Of a DNA stretch of 64,000 nt, positions 8,923 through 17,923 are shown piece after piece. The stretch spans positions 806,001-870,000 of the forward strand of contig NZ_VFOA01000001.1 of NCBI RefSeq assembly GCF_006715865.1. Reading direction: 5' to 3'. Below the pieces are notes generated by a model. The model saw only the letters and a list, made by a program, of their open reading frames with translations. It was not told the origin of the DNA and made no database searches. How positions within the stretch are numbered: the first letter of the stretch is position 1; the number at the start of each line of letters is the position of its first letter. The stretch is from Cellulomonas sp. SLBN-39. GTDB lineage: Bacteria > Actinomycetota > Actinomycetes > Actinomycetales > Cellulomonadaceae. The translations under genes were made by a program, and so were the position numbers.

Positions 8923-10506
8923 ATGCCTGCCCCCCGTCGTCGGTTCGCCGACCTGTCCCTCCTGGTGCGCATCGGGCTGGCGTTCGCCGTGACGCTGGCC
9001 GCGCTCGTCGCCGTGTCGGCCGTGGGCGTCAACCGCCTCGGCGCGCTGGCGTCGGAGATCGAGGCCCTCGAGGAGAACGCGGTCACCCCGCAGACCTACC
9101 TGCAGAACACGCAGCGGTGGTTCCAGGCGAGCCGGGCGCGCGTGCTCGAGTACGGCATGGTCCTCGAGGAGGACCGCGCCGGTATCGACGAGGAGCGCGC
9201 CGGGTTCGACGCGCAGGCGATGGAGAACATCACCGCCTACGAGCCGTACGTGCTCGACGAGGCCGCGTACACGGCCCTGCTCGACGCGGTGGCCCGGTAC
9301 CAGGACGCGTCGACCGCGATCCAGCCGACCGTCGAGGACGGGGCGATCGCCTACCACGACGCGTACGTCGAGCAGGTGCGACCCATCACCAGCGAGGTGT
9401 CCGACGCCCTGCAGGCGCTCATCGACTCGGTGTCCGCCGACGCGACCGCCCGCGTGGCCGCCGACAAGGCGACCGTCGCGGAGGCGACCGTCACGACCGT
9501 CGTCGTCGGGCTGGCGGGCGCCGGCCTGGCCGCCATCATCATCACCGTGGTCATGCGCCGCACGCGCCGCGACCTCGCGCTGGTCCGCCGGACCGCCGGT
9601 GCCATGCGCGACCGTGACCTGACGGTCGACGTGCCGATCGACACGCGCGACGAGCTCGGCCTGCTGGCGGCCGACCTCAACAGCGCGCAGGCCTCGCTGC
9701 GGGAGGCGATCTCGGGCGTGGTCTCGACGTCGCAGACCGTCGCGGCCGCCGCCGAGGAGCTCTCCGCGTCGTCGTCGCAGGTCGCGGCCGGCTCGGAGGA
9801 GACGTCGGTCCAGGCCGGTGTGGTGGCCGCGGCCGCGGAGCAGGTCAGCCGCAACGTGCAGGCCGTGGCCGCGGGTGCGGAGGAGATGGGCGCGTCGATC
9901 CGCGAGATCGCGCAGAACGCGACCGAGGCGACCCGCGTCGCCCAGTCGGCGACGGCTGCCGCGGAGACCGCCAACGAGTCGGTGGCGCGCCTGGGCACGT
10001 CGTCCGCGGAGATCGGCAACGTGGTCAAGCTCATCACGTCGATCGCCGAGCAGACGAACCTGCTGGCCCTCAACGCGACCATCGAGGCCGCCCGCGCCGG
10101 CGAGGCAGGCAAGGGCTTCGCGGTCGTCGCCGGGGAGGTCAAGGAGCTCGCGCAGGAGACCGCCAAGGCGACCGAGGACATCGCGCAGCGGGTCGAGGCG
10201 ATCCAGCACGACACCACCGGTGCCGTCGGCGCGATCGGGGAGATCGGCACGATCATCGCCTCGATCAACGACTACCAGCTCACCATCGCCTCCGCGGTGG
10301 AGGAGCAGACCGCCACCACGAACGAGATGTCCCGCTCCGTCGCGGAGGCCGCGACCGGATCCGGCGAGATCGCCACGAACATCGTGGGCGTCGCCACCGC
10401 CTCCCAGACGTCCTCGCACGTGCTGGGGCAGATGGGCGCCGCGGTCAACGAGCTCGCCCAGATGTCGGAGGACCTGCGGGCCCGCGTCTCGGAGTTCCGC
10501 TTCTGA
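8923..10506 (+). CDS. Methyl-accepting chemotaxis protein
   Basis: 527 residues. Start ATG 8923 chosen because GGAGG (8908-8912) precedes it and the hydrophobic segment then falls near the N-terminus. Layout: TM1 about 12-35, extracytoplasmic four-helix-type sensor about 36-189, TM2 about 190-211, HAMP about 212-265, then the long coiled-coil signalling domain. The conserved hairpin tip lies near 376-405 ([15 protein letters not shown]... followed by [12 protein letters not shown]), which binds CheA/CheW. No che or flagellar genes are in the window, so it must work with a chemotaxis array encoded elsewhere. The ligand is unknown. Its presence implies a motile organism, consistent with several Cellulomonas species. 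Confidence 0.95.
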   Translation: MPAPRRRFADLSLLVRIGLAFAVTLAALVAVSAVGVNRLGALASEIEALEENAVTPQTYLQNTQRWFQASRARVLEYGMVLEEDRAGIDEERAGFDAQAMENITAYEPYVLDEAAYTALLDAVARYQDASTAIQPTVEDGAIAYHDAYVEQVRPITSEVSDALQALIDSVSADATARVAADKATVAEATVTTVVVGLAGAGLAAIIITVVMRRTRRDLALVRRTAGAMRDRDLTVDVPIDTRDELGLLAADLNSAQASLREAISGVVSTSQTVAAAAEELSASSSQVAAGSEETSVQAGVVAAAAEQVSRNVQAVAAGAEEMGASIREIAQNATEATRVAQSATAAAETANESVARLGTSSAEIGNVVKLITSIAEQTNLLALNATIEAARAGEAGKGFAVVAGEVKELAQETAKATEDIAQRVEAIQHDTTGAVGAIGEIGTIIASINDYQLTIASAVEEQTATTNEMSRSVAEAATGSGEIATNIVGVATASQTSSHVLGQMGAAVNELAQMSEDLRARVSEFRF

Positions 10507-10530
10507 GCGGCGTCCGCCCGACCTGACAGC

Positions 10531-10565
10531 ACGACGCCCGCCACCGGACCGGTGGCGGGCGTCGT
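10531..10565. terminator. Bidirectional terminator between convergent MCP and rlmB
   Basis: Two perfect 17-nt complementary arms (ACGACGCCCGCCACCGG and its complement) around one unpaired A, between converging genes. It is the longest perfect stem of this kind in the window and should act on both transcripts. Confidence 0.85.
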
Positions 10566-10592
10566 GCGTCGGTGCTCCGCGTGCGTCGGCGC

Positions 10593-11594
10593 TCAGGCCG
10601 TGCGCTGCCGGGCGACCTCGTAGAGCGCGATGCCGGCCGCGACGCCGGCGTTGAGGGACTCCACGGCGGCGGCGATGGGGATCGAGGCGATCGCGTCGCA
10701 CCGCTCGCGCACGAGCCGCGAGAGCCCCTTGCCCTCGGAGCCGACGACGATGACCAGGGGGTCGCCCGCGTACGGCAGCTCGCCGAGCGGCACGTCGCCA
10801 CCGGCGTCGAGCCCGACGACGAACATGCCGGCCTGCTGGTACTCCCCGAGGGTGCGCGCCAGGTTCGTCGCCCGCGCGACCGGCACCCGGGCCGCGGCAC
10901 CCGCGGAGACCTTCCACGCCGCGGCCGTGACGCCCGCCGCGCGCCGCTCGGGAACGAGCACCCCGTGCGCGCCGAACGCCCCGGCGGACCGCAGCACGGC
11001 GCCGAGGTTGCGCGGGTCGGTGACGCCGTCGAGGGCGACGACGAGCGGCGGCACGTCGGCCGCGTGGGCCGCGTCGAGCAGGTCGTCGGGCTCCGCGTAC
11101 GCGTAGGGCGGCACCTGGATCGCGACGCCCTGGTGCACGGAGCCGTCCGTGAGGCGGTCGATCTCCGCGCGGCCGACCTCGAGCAGCGGGTAGCCGGCGT
11201 CCGCGGCGAGGCTGATGATCTCGCGCGTGCGGTCGTCGGCCTCCAGGCGGGCCGCCAGGTACACGGTCGAGACGGGGATGCCGGCGCGCAGCGCCTCGAG
11301 CACCGAGTTGCGCCCGCTGACGATCTCGTGGGTCGCGCTCGTGCGCCCGCCCCGCGAGCCGGCCGCGCTGCGCGACGCCCCCGCCGACGGCCGGCCCGAG
11401 CCGCCGGGGCGGGCCGCGACGCGCTCGGCGGCGATCTTCTTCTTGTGCGCCACGTGGTACGGGCGGTCCTCGGCCTTGGGGGTCGGCCCCTTGCCCTCGA
11501 GGGCCCGGCGGCCGTTGCCGCCGGTGCCGACGCGGGCACCCTTCTTCGAACCCGGGTTGCGGGTCGCCCCGCGCCGCTGGGAGTTGCCGGCCAT
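10593..11594 (-). CDS. rlmB: 23S rRNA (guanosine-2'-O)-methyltransferase RlmB / SpoU family
   Basis: 333 residues. Domains: a basic, low-complexity N-terminal tail (about 1-90, rich in Gly, Arg, Lys), a substrate-binding SpoU_sub domain (about 92-165, starting EIVSGRNSVLEALRAG), then the knotted SPOUT domain with its three motifs, VTDPRNLGAVLRSA, VVGSEGKGLSRLVRE and SLNAGVAAGIALYE. The enzyme methylates the ribose of G2251 (E. coli numbering) in the peptidyl-transferase P-loop of 23S rRNA. ATG 11594 overlaps the cysS stop by 1 nt (TGATG), so translation is coupled. cysS-rlmB adjacency is conserved in actinobacteria. The long basic tail is typical for the phylum. Confidence 0.93.
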   Translation of the reverse strand: MAGNSQRRGATRNPGSKKGARVGTGGNGRRALEGKGPTPKAEDRPYHVAHKKKIAAERVAARPGGSGRPSAGASRSAAGSRGGRTSATHEIVSGRNSVLEALRAGIPVSTVYLAARLEADDRTREIISLAADAGYPLLEVGRAEIDRLTDGSVHQGVAIQVPPYAYAEPDDLLDAAHAADVPPLVVALDGVTDPRNLGAVLRSAGAFGAHGVLVPERRAAGVTAAAWKVSAGAAARVPVARATNLARTLGEYQQAGMFVVGLDAGGDVPLGELPYAGDPLVIVVGSEGKGLSRLVRERCDAIASIPIAAAVESLNAGVAAGIALYEVARQRTA

Positions 11595-13036
11595 CAGTCC
11601 TCCGTGCCGTCGGTGGTGGGCGCCGCCAGGGTCCAGCGGGCGCCCGTCGGGGAGTCCTCGACCACGACGCCGGCCGCCGTGAGGCGGTCCCGGATCGCGT
11701 CGGCGGTGGACCAGTCCCGGGAGGCGCGCGCGGCGGCGCGCGCCTCGATCTCGGCCTGCACGAGGGCGGCGAGCGCCCGCGCGGTGCGGTCGTCCCCGTC
11801 CGTACCGGCCCACTGCTCGCTCGTCGGGTCGAGCCCGAGCACGTCGAGCATCGCACGGACGGCGACCATCGCGCCGCGCGCGGCGGTGTCGTCGCCCGCG
11901 GCGAGCGCGCTGTTGCCCGCGCGCAGGGTCTCGTGCACGACCGCGAGCGCGGCCGGCACGTTGAGGTCGTCGTCCATCGCGGCGGCGAAGGCCGCGGGCA
12001 GCGCGACCGTGGCGACCTCGTCGGGCGTCGCGGCACCGGTGCGCTCGGCGGCGCGCTGCACGAAGCCCGCGAGCCGCTCCCAGGTCGCCTCGGACTCGCG
12101 GAGGGTGTCCTCGGTCCACTCGAGCATGGAGCGGTACTGCACGGCGGTCAGGGCGTACCGCAGCACGACGGGGCGGACCTTCTCGAGCACGGCGGTGACG
12201 AGCAGCCCGTTGCCGAGCGACTTGCTCATCTTGGCCCCGCCCTGCGTGACCCAGCCGTTGTGCAGCCAGTACCGGGCGAACCCGTACCCGGCGGCGCGGG
12301 ACTGGGCCTGCTCGTTCTCGTGGTGCGGGAAGCGCAGGTCGAGCCCGCCGCCGTGGATGTCGAACTCCTCGCCGAGGTACCGGTGCGCCATCGCGGAGCA
12401 CTCGAGGTGCCAGCCGGGACGGCCGCGGCCGAAGGGCGTGTCCCAGGCGGCCGTGGCGGGCTCGCCGGGCTTGGCGGCCTTCCAGAGCGCGAAGTCGTGC
12501 GGGTCGCGCTTGTCGCCGGGGTGCGCGTCGTCGGGGGCGTCGACCATGGCCTCGACGCGCTGGTTGGTCAGCGAGCCGTACGCGGGCCAGGAGCCGACGT
12601 CGAAGTACACGTCGCCGGGGCCCGCGACGTACGCGTGGCCGCGCTCGACGAGGCGCTCCATGAGCTCGACCATCGCGGGCACGTGCCCCGTCGCGCGAGG
12701 CTCGTAGGTGGGGGGCAGCACGCCGAGCGCGTCGTAGGCGGCCGTGAAGGCCCGCTCGTGCGTCATGGCCCACGCCCACCACGGCTCGCCCGCGGCGGCG
12801 GCCTTGGCGAGGATCTTGTCGTCCACGTCCGTCACGTTGCGCACGAGCGTGACCTGCGTGCCGCCGCGACGCAGCCAGCGCACCAGCACGTCGAACGCGA
12901 TCACGGGGCGCAGGTGGCCGACGTGCGGGGGTGCCTGGACGGTGGCGCCGCACAGGTACACGCCGACGCGCCCCTCGTGGAGGGGGACGAAGTCGCGCAC
13001 CGTCTGGGTGCCGCTGTCGAACAGCCGCAGGGTCAC
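11594..13036 (-). CDS. cysS: Cysteinyl-tRNA synthetase
   Basis: 480 residues. Class I synthetase: zinc-binding Cys29 in YLCGATV, HIGH-type motif HVGH at 38-41, later zinc ligands in LECSAM and PHHENE, and KMSKS in [11 protein letters not shown]. It charges tRNA-Cys with cysteine in the cytosol. Because MshC, the mycothiol ligase, is a CysS paralogue, I checked the length and C-terminus: the full-length anticodon-binding region and GTG start in a conserved cysS-rlmB pair favour true CysS. GTG 13036 has no ribosome site but has TAGCCT 6 nt upstream, predicting a leaderless mRNA. This means cysS can be transcribed independently of the accessory genes now lying upstream. Confidence 0.95.
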   Translation of the reverse strand: MTLRLFDSGTQTVRDFVPLHEGRVGVYLCGATVQAPPHVGHLRPVIAFDVLVRWLRRGGTQVTLVRNVTDVDDKILAKAAAAGEPWWAWAMTHERAFTAAYDALGVLPPTYEPRATGHVPAMVELMERLVERGHAYVAGPGDVYFDVGSWPAYGSLTNQRVEAMVDAPDDAHPGDKRDPHDFALWKAAKPGEPATAAWDTPFGRGRPGWHLECSAMAHRYLGEEFDIHGGGLDLRFPHHENEQAQSRAAGYGFARYWLHNGWVTQGGAKMSKSLGNGLLVTAVLEKVRPVVLRYALTAVQYRSMLEWTEDTLRESEATWERLAGFVQRAAERTGAATPDEVATVALPAAFAAAMDDDLNVPAALAVVHETLRAGNSALAAGDDTAARGAMVAVRAMLDVLGLDPTSEQWAGTDGDDRTARALAALVQAEIEARAAARASRDWSTADAIRDRLTAAGVVVEDSPTGARWTLAAPTTDGTED

Positions 13037-13042
13037 CGGCCC

Positions 13043-13048
13043 AGGCTA
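13043..13048 (-). promoter_or_regulatory. -10 element (TAGCCT) for leaderless cysS
   Basis: TAGCCT (TAnnnT) ends 6 nt before the cysS GTG, in the 40-nt gap after the upstream aldolase-like gene. It gives cysS-rlmB its own promoter. Confidence 0.55.
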
Positions 13049-13076
13049 CCGGGGCGCCGGGGCCCGCCCGGACGTG

Positions 13077-14297
13077 TCAGCCGATGCCGACGCCCTCGCC
13101 GCGGTACGTGGGGACGGTGGCCTCGACGCGGTCGCCCCGCACGAGGTGCACGTGGTCGACGTGCTCCATGACCTCGCCGGCCTTGGCGTGCCGGAACCAG
13201 ACGCGGTCGCCGACGCGCAGGTCGGCGCCCGTGGGCACGCGCAGCGGGGTCTGGACCTCGCCGGCGCCCTCCCGGCCGGCCAGGCGCAGGCCGGCGGGCG
13301 CGACGGGTCGGGGCAGGCGGCTGCGGGCCGCCGGGCCGGACGCCACCCAGCCGCCGCCGGTCACGGTCGCCCACCCCGGACCGGGCACGCGGACGACGTC
13401 GAGGCCGACGAACGCGGCGGGGCGGGGCGTGAAGGCCCGGTAGTCGTCGAAGAGCGTGGGGGCGAGCAGCCCGGAGCCGGCGGTGACCTCGGTGACCCGG
13501 GCCGCCGGCGCGCTGGTCTCGAGCGAGCCCGTGCCGCCGGAGTTCACGAGCGGCAGGGCCCGGCCCAGCTCCTGCTCGACGGCGTCGACGACGTCGCGGC
13601 GCCGGTGCGCGAGCTCGGCGACCGAGGCGCGCTTGACGAGGCGCACGAGGGGGTCGGTGTCGGGCATCCCGGCGACCTGGGCCTCGTAGAGCATGACGCC
13701 GCGCACCGCCAGCCCGTCACGGGCCGTGAGGGCGCGCACGAGCGCGACCGCGTCGGCGGGCGTGCGCACGGGTGAGCGGCGCACGCCCAGGTGCAGCGCC
13801 AGCGGGCCGCGTCCGACCCGCAGCGAGGCGTCGACGTCGAGGCAGACGCCCAGCGTCCCGCCGTGCCGCCGCGCGGCGTCGGCGAGCGGGGCGGCCTGGG
13901 CGTCGTCGTCGACCATGAACGTCACGGCGGACGCGGCGGCGGGCGAGGACGCGACCGCGGCGATGCCCGCCCGGTCGACGGTCGGGTAGCCGAGCAGGAC
14001 GTCGTCGACGCCGTGGTCGACGAGGTGGCGGGCCTCGGCGGGCGAGTAGGCCATGACGCCCGCGGTGCCGGGGTGCGCGAGCGCCCGGTCCAGGAGGGCC
14101 CGCACGCGCACCGACTTCGTGGCGACGCGCACGGGCACGCCGCCCGCACGCCGCACGAGGTCGTCCGCGTTGGCGTCGAACGCGTCGAGGTCGACGACGA
14201 CGAGCGGTGCGGCGAGGCCGGCCGTGGCGGCACCGAGCCGCGCGCCGAGGGTCCCGGCGGCTGCCGGGCGGCGTGCGGCGTCGGCGCCCACGCTCAC
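13077..14297 (-). CDS. PLP-dependent amino acid deaminase/aldolase (alanine-racemase fold, DSD1-like)
   Basis: 406 residues. N-terminal alanine-racemase-type TIM barrel with the candidate PLP lysine Lys61 in RVATKSVRVR, then VMAYSPAEA and NSGGTGSLE (phosphate-binding Gly-rich loop). The C-terminal beta domain ends with VWFRHAKAGEVMEHVDHVHLV, whose His residues are where D-serine dehydratase and D-threonine aldolase relatives hold zinc or other metal. Predicted to act on a D-amino acid or beta-hydroxy amino acid in the cytosol; the substrate cannot be told from sequence. GTG 14297 overlaps the stop of the TetR gene by 4 nt, so the two form an operon. It is not part of the conserved cysS unit downstream. 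Confidence 0.85.
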   Translation of the reverse strand: MSVGADAARRPAAAGTLGARLGAATAGLAAPLVVVDLDAFDANADDLVRRAGGVPVRVATKSVRVRALLDRALAHPGTAGVMAYSPAEARHLVDHGVDDVLLGYPTVDRAGIAAVASSPAAASAVTFMVDDDAQAAPLADAARRHGGTLGVCLDVDASLRVGRGPLALHLGVRRSPVRTPADAVALVRALTARDGLAVRGVMLYEAQVAGMPDTDPLVRLVKRASVAELAHRRRDVVDAVEQELGRALPLVNSGGTGSLETSAPAARVTEVTAGSGLLAPTLFDDYRAFTPRPAAFVGLDVVRVPGPGWATVTGGGWVASGPAARSRLPRPVAPAGLRLAGREGAGEVQTPLRVPTGADLRVGDRVWFRHAKAGEVMEHVDHVHLVRGDRVEATVPTYRGEGVGIG

Positions 14298-15004
14298 ACG
14301 AGGGCCGGCCGGTCCCCCGCCTCGTCGTCCGCGTCGGGCACGGCGACCAGGTGGTGGCCGGCCGCCGGCTCGGCCGCGGGCGTCCCGCTCTCGCCCGGGG
14401 CCGTGCTGCCGGCGGGCGCCGTCTGGGACGCGAGGAACTGCGCGAACAGGTGCAGGCCGTCGAGGGCCGCCTCCTCGTCGTCGTCCACGAGCCAGGCGAG
14501 CGAGAACCCGTCGATGGCGGCGATGATCGACCGGGCGAGGCGTTCGCGCGGCGCCGTCCAGACGATGCCGGCGGCCTGCTCGATCTCGCTGAGGAACAGG
14601 TCGGCGGCCCCCCAGCTCAGCCGGTACTGCTCGGCCCCGACCTGCTTGAGCTCGGCGTGCCGCAACGAGACCGTGGTGAGCTCGTAGGTGAGCAGCTGCG
14701 GCCCCCGGGTGCTGCGGATGTTGTGCCACAGCGTCTCGACGACGCGGCGCATGAGGACGCCGACGTCGTTGGAGTCGGGCATCTCCGCCACGCCGCGGAC
14801 CATGTTGCGCTCGGTGATGGTGTGGGCCATCGCGCGCAGCAGCTCGTCCTTGTCCTGGAAGCAGTAGTGCACGACCCCCAGCGACACGCCTGCCTCGGCA
14901 GCCACGGCACGCACGGTGGCGGCTTCGATCCCGTCGCGCGTGGCGACGGTCAGTGCTGCCTCGACGAGCTGCTCACGGCGTTCGGCCACCGGCAGTCGGT
15001 TCAC
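14294..15004 (-). CDS. TetR-family transcriptional regulator
   Basis: 236 residues. Start GTG 15004 has the strong ribosome site AAGGAGG 6-7 nt upstream. The N-terminal helix-turn-helix (about residues 10-55) shows the TetR pattern: RREQLVEAALTVATRDG, then VRAVAAEAGVSLGVVHYCFQDKDELL. The remaining ligand-binding domain has no family-specific motif; the last 35 residues are Ala/Glu/Asp-rich. It is divergent to the aldonolactone oxidase gene, and the 142-bp gap holds the 21-bp inverted repeat TCAAGT-N9-ACTTGA, the probable operator. It is co-transcribed with the PLP enzyme downstream. Likely it represses both itself and the divergent oxidase in response to a metabolite. Confidence 0.9.
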   Translation of the reverse strand: MNRLPVAERREQLVEAALTVATRDGIEAATVRAVAAEAGVSLGVVHYCFQDKDELLRAMAHTITERNMVRGVAEMPDSNDVGVLMRRVVETLWHNIRSTRGPQLLTYELTTVSLRHAELKQVGAEQYRLSWGAADLFLSEIEQAAGIVWTAPRERLARSIIAAIDGFSLAWLVDDDEEAALDGLHLFAQFLASQTAPAGSTAPGESGTPAAEPAAGHHLVAVPDADDEAGDRPALV

Positions 15005-15090
15005 GGGCCCCTCCTTGCGACGAACGGCGACGCGTACCCCCCCGGCCGCGTGCTCGGTGGACATCATCTCATCTGTCGTCATGACATTGG

Positions 15091-15111
15091 TCAAGTCGTT
15101 CGAACACTTGA
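15091..15111. promoter_or_regulatory. Candidate TetR operator TCAAGT-N9-ACTTGA
   Basis: Perfect 6-bp arms 9 bp apart between the divergent tetR and oxidase genes, and overlapping a TTGACC (15108-15113) that could be the -35 of the oxidase promoter, with GATCCT 18 nt further on. Position and symmetry suit repression by the adjacent TetR protein. Confidence 0.5.
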
Positions 15112-15146
15112 CCTGGACAACCGACCACGTCGATCCTGGCATCGCG

Positions 15147-16478
15147 ATGGTCCGTCCGGCTGCCACGACGACGTGGGAGAACTGGGCACGCACGGCGTGC
15201 GCCGCTCCCGTCAGGGTCGTGCGCCCGCGCGACGAGGACGAGGTCGTCGCGGCCGTCCTGGCCGCACGGCGCGACGGTCTGCGGGTGCGGGTGGTCGGCG
15301 CCGGGCACTCCTTCACACCCGCCGCCGCGACCGACGGCGTCCTGCTCCGGCTCGACGCGCTGCGCGCCGTGGAGCGCGTGCGCACCCGCCCCGACGGCAC
15401 CGCGCGGGTGACCGTCGGCGCCGGCGTCCGGCTGCGCGAGCTCAACGCGACGCTCGCGGCCCGCGGCCTGGCCATGCCCAACCTCGGCGACATCGACCAC
15501 CAGAGCCTGGCGGGTGCCGTGAGCACCGGCACGCACGGCACCGGCGGCCGGCTGCCCGGCCTCGCGGCCCAGGTCGTCGGCGCACGGCTGGTCACGGCGC
15601 GCGGCGACCTGGTCGACGTCGACGCCGGCACCGACCGGGGGCTGCTCGAGCTCGCGCGCCTCGGCCTGGGCACCGCGGGCGTCCTCGTGGCGCTGACCGT
15701 CGAGGTGGTCCCCGCGTTCCGCCTGCTGGCGACCGAGCGCCCGGCCCGCCTGCCCGCGGTGCTCGAGAGCCTCCAGGAGGACGTCGACGCCCACGACCAC
15801 CTGGAGTTCTACTGGTTCCCGCACACCGACCGCGCGCTGGTCAAGGTCGACGACCGCGCGCCCGACGACGTCGACCTGCCGCTGCCGCGCCTGCGCCGCC
15901 TCGTCGACGACGAGCTGCTCGCCAACGGCGCGTTCGGGCTCGTCTGCGCCGTCGCCGGGGCGCGTCCCTCGCTCGCACCCCGGCTCAACGCCGTCGCCGC
16001 GCGCGGGCTCGCCGCCCGCCGGTACACCGCCCGCTCCGACCGCGTCCTCGTCTCGCCCCGCCGCGTCCGGTTCCGCGAGGCCGAGCACGCCGTGCCCCGC
16101 GAGCACGTCGCCGACGTCGTGCGGGAGGTCGACGCCTGGGTCCGCCGCACCGGGGAGCCGGTGCCGTTCCCGGTGGAGGTGCGCTTCGCGGCCGCCGACG
16201 ACGTGTGGCTCTCGACCGCCCACGGCCGCCCGACCGCGTACGTCGCGGTGCACCAGAACGTCCGGCTGCCGCACACCCGGTACTTCGACGCCGTCGAGCG
16301 GATCGTCGCCGAGGTCGGCGGCCGGCCGCACTGGGGCAAGCTCCATGGCCTCGACGCGGCCCGGCTGGCACCGCTGTACCCCCGGTTCGCCGACGCCGTC
16401 GCGGTGCGGCGGCGCGTCGACCCGGACGGGCTGTTCGCCAACCCCTACGTGGACCGCGTCCTGGGCCCGGTGGCCTGA
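15147..16478 (+). CDS. FAD-linked D-arabinono-1,4-lactone oxidase family protein
   Basis: 443 residues from ATG 15147; an in-frame ATG at 15081 is possible but would put the operator repeat inside the coding region. N-terminal FAD-binding PCMH domain with VVGAGHSF, whose His54 is the position of the covalent flavin link in aldonolactone oxidases, followed by DIDHQSLAGAVSTGTHGTG. The C-terminal ALO domain ends with the hallmark PHWGKLH and GLFANPYVDRVLG. It oxidises an aldono-lactone or polyol with oxygen or another acceptor; in actinobacteria the family includes alditol and gulonolactone oxidases, so the substrate is open. Probably controlled by the divergent TetR. No signal peptide is seen. 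Confidence 0.88.
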   Translation: MVRPAATTTWENWARTACAAPVRVVRPRDEDEVVAAVLAARRDGLRVRVVGAGHSFTPAAATDGVLLRLDALRAVERVRTRPDGTARVTVGAGVRLRELNATLAARGLAMPNLGDIDHQSLAGAVSTGTHGTGGRLPGLAAQVVGARLVTARGDLVDVDAGTDRGLLELARLGLGTAGVLVALTVEVVPAFRLLATERPARLPAVLESLQEDVDAHDHLEFYWFPHTDRALVKVDDRAPDDVDLPLPRLRRLVDDELLANGAFGLVCAVAGARPSLAPRLNAVAARGLAARRYTARSDRVLVSPRRVRFREAEHAVPREHVADVVREVDAWVRRTGEPVPFPVEVRFAAADDVWLSTAHGRPTAYVAVHQNVRLPHTRYFDAVERIVAEVGGRPHWGKLHGLDAARLAPLYPRFADAVAVRRRVDPDGLFANPYVDRVLGPVA

Positions 16479-16598
16479 GACACCGCCGCCGGCGGGCCGC
16501 CGCGGCACGCAGCAGGTCCCACGACGGTGCGGATCTCCGCCTTTCGGGTGACCGCCGCACCCGTGGCGCGCCGGCCCCGACCGGTCCAGGGTGGCGGG

Positions 16599-17540
16599 GT
16601 GCCGCACAGGAGCAGGGCCGTCGTCGCGCACGCGCCGGGAGGGCCCGAGGTGCTGCGGGTCGTCGAGGTGGACGTGCCGGACCCGGGGCCCGACGAGGTG
16701 CTCGTCGAGGTGCACGCCGCGGGCGTCGGCCACGGCGACCTGGACGCCCACCGACCCGGCCCGGGCCCCGGCGGGACCGTGCGCCTCGGCGTGGAGGTCG
16801 CGGGCGTCGTGCGGGCCGTGGGGTCCGCGGTCCGGTGGTTCTCCACCGGCGACGAGGTCGTCGCCTGGCCCGTCGTCGGTGGCTGCGCCGACCTCGTCGT
16901 GGCCCCCGAGCGGGTGCTGGTGCGCCGCCCGCCGGGCCTGCCGGCGCCCGCCGCGGCGGGTCTGCTGGCCGCGGGTGCGGCAGCGCTGCACGCCGTCGAC
17001 GTGACCGGCGTCGGCGCGCACGACGTGGTGCTCGTGCACGGCGGGTCGGGCGGCGTGGGACGCATGGCCGTCCAGCTGTGCGCGCTGCGCGGCGCTCGCG
17101 TCGTGACGACGGTCTCGCCGCAGCACGTGACGTGCCTCGACCGGTACGGCGCCGTCCCGATCCCCTCCGGGCCGGGCCTGCTCGACCGGGTCCGGGCCGC
17201 CGCGGCCCCCGACGACCGCGTCGACGTGGCGATCGACACCACGGGCACCGTCGAGGCGCTGGACGCCTCGGTCGCCCTCGTCGCGGACCGCACCCGCGTC
17301 GTCACCTTCCCGGCCTCCGCAGGCGCCGCCGCGCTGGGGGTGCGCGCCCTCGGGCCGGACGCGGGGCGCGGGGCGGGCCTGCAGGAGGCCGCGCGGGCTC
17401 ACCTGTCGGCGCTCGCCGCGGACGGGGCGCTGGACGTGCACGTCGCCGCGACGTTCCCGCTCGCCGACGTCGCCGACGCCCACCGGCTCCTGGGCACGCG
17501 CCGCGCCGGCGGGAAGGTCGTCCTGCTCACCGGCCCCTGA
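16599..17540 (+). CDS. Zinc-independent MDR-family NAD(P)H:quinone reductase-like protein
   Basis: 313 residues from GTG 16599, which lies just before the conserved start of the MDR fold (AVVAHAPGGPEVLRVVEV). The N-terminal GroES-like domain (about 1-115) lacks the cysteine and histidine zinc ligands of alcohol dehydrogenases. The Rossmann domain carries VLVHGGSGGVGRMAVQL, the nucleotide-binding motif of quinone oxidoreductases, and TTG for the next strand. It ends with ADAHRLLGTRRAGGKVVL, typical of the QOR subgroup. Likely NADPH-dependent reduction of a quinone or enone. It follows the lactone oxidase by 120 nt on the same strand and may share its promoter. An upstream in-frame ATG (16527) would add 24 residues of unlikely sequence. 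Confidence 0.87.
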   Translation: MPHRSRAVVAHAPGGPEVLRVVEVDVPDPGPDEVLVEVHAAGVGHGDLDAHRPGPGPGGTVRLGVEVAGVVRAVGSAVRWFSTGDEVVAWPVVGGCADLVVAPERVLVRRPPGLPAPAAAGLLAAGAAALHAVDVTGVGAHDVVLVHGGSGGVGRMAVQLCALRGARVVTTVSPQHVTCLDRYGAVPIPSGPGLLDRVRAAAAPDDRVDVAIDTTGTVEALDASVALVADRTRVVTFPASAGAAALGVRALGPDAGRGAGLQEAARAHLSALAADGALDVHVAATFPLADVADAHRLLGTRRAGGKVVLLTGP

Positions 17541-17570
17541 GCCCCGGCGGGCGGGCCGGTGCGGGCCGGG

Positions 17571-17792
17571 TCAGCGCCGGCCGGGGATCGGCGGCTCGCC
17601 GCCGGCCGGGGGGCTCACGACGTCGACGGGGCGCTGGTGCTCGTCGACGGTGCGCAGGCCACGGACCGTGGCCTCGAGCGTCTCGAACGACACCCGCACC
17701 CGCGGTCGCACCGGCAGCACGGCGCGACGCTGCGGGAGTCCGTCGGCGCGGACCTCCACGTCCGCGTCACCGCGCACGGTCGAGCTCGTCAT
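17571..17792 (-). CDS. Small hypothetical protein
   Basis: 73 residues from ATG 17792 (an alternative GTG lies 24 nt upstream). Not recognised. Hydrophilic, rich in Arg, Val and Pro, with no cysteine and no membrane segment; residues about 15-55 could form beta strands (VEVRADG, RVRVSFETLEATVRGL). It is convergent to the quinone reductase, with a 30-nt gap, and lies downstream of lysR on the same strand with a 131-nt gap. Third-position G+C looks like that of real genes and no better frame competes. It may be real, but the evidence is thin. Confidence 0.4.
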   Translation of the reverse strand: MTSSTVRGDADVEVRADGLPQRRAVLPVRPRVRVSFETLEATVRGLRTVDEHQRPVDVVSPPAGGEPPIPGRR

Positions 17793-17923
17793 GCGCACAC
17801 CACCCACCGGAGTCACGTCGTCGGACGGTACCGGGGATTCGTCCGGTTTGCGAGGAGAGTCCCCTGCCGGATCAGCCGTGGCCCACGATCACGCGGGTCG
17901 GGGCGGCGGCGCCGTGGGGATCG

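Noticed and set aside
11594-13036. MshC (mycothiol cysteine ligase) instead of CysS
   Set aside because: The protein is full length with an anticodon-binding C-terminus and is coupled to rlmB, the usual cysS context.
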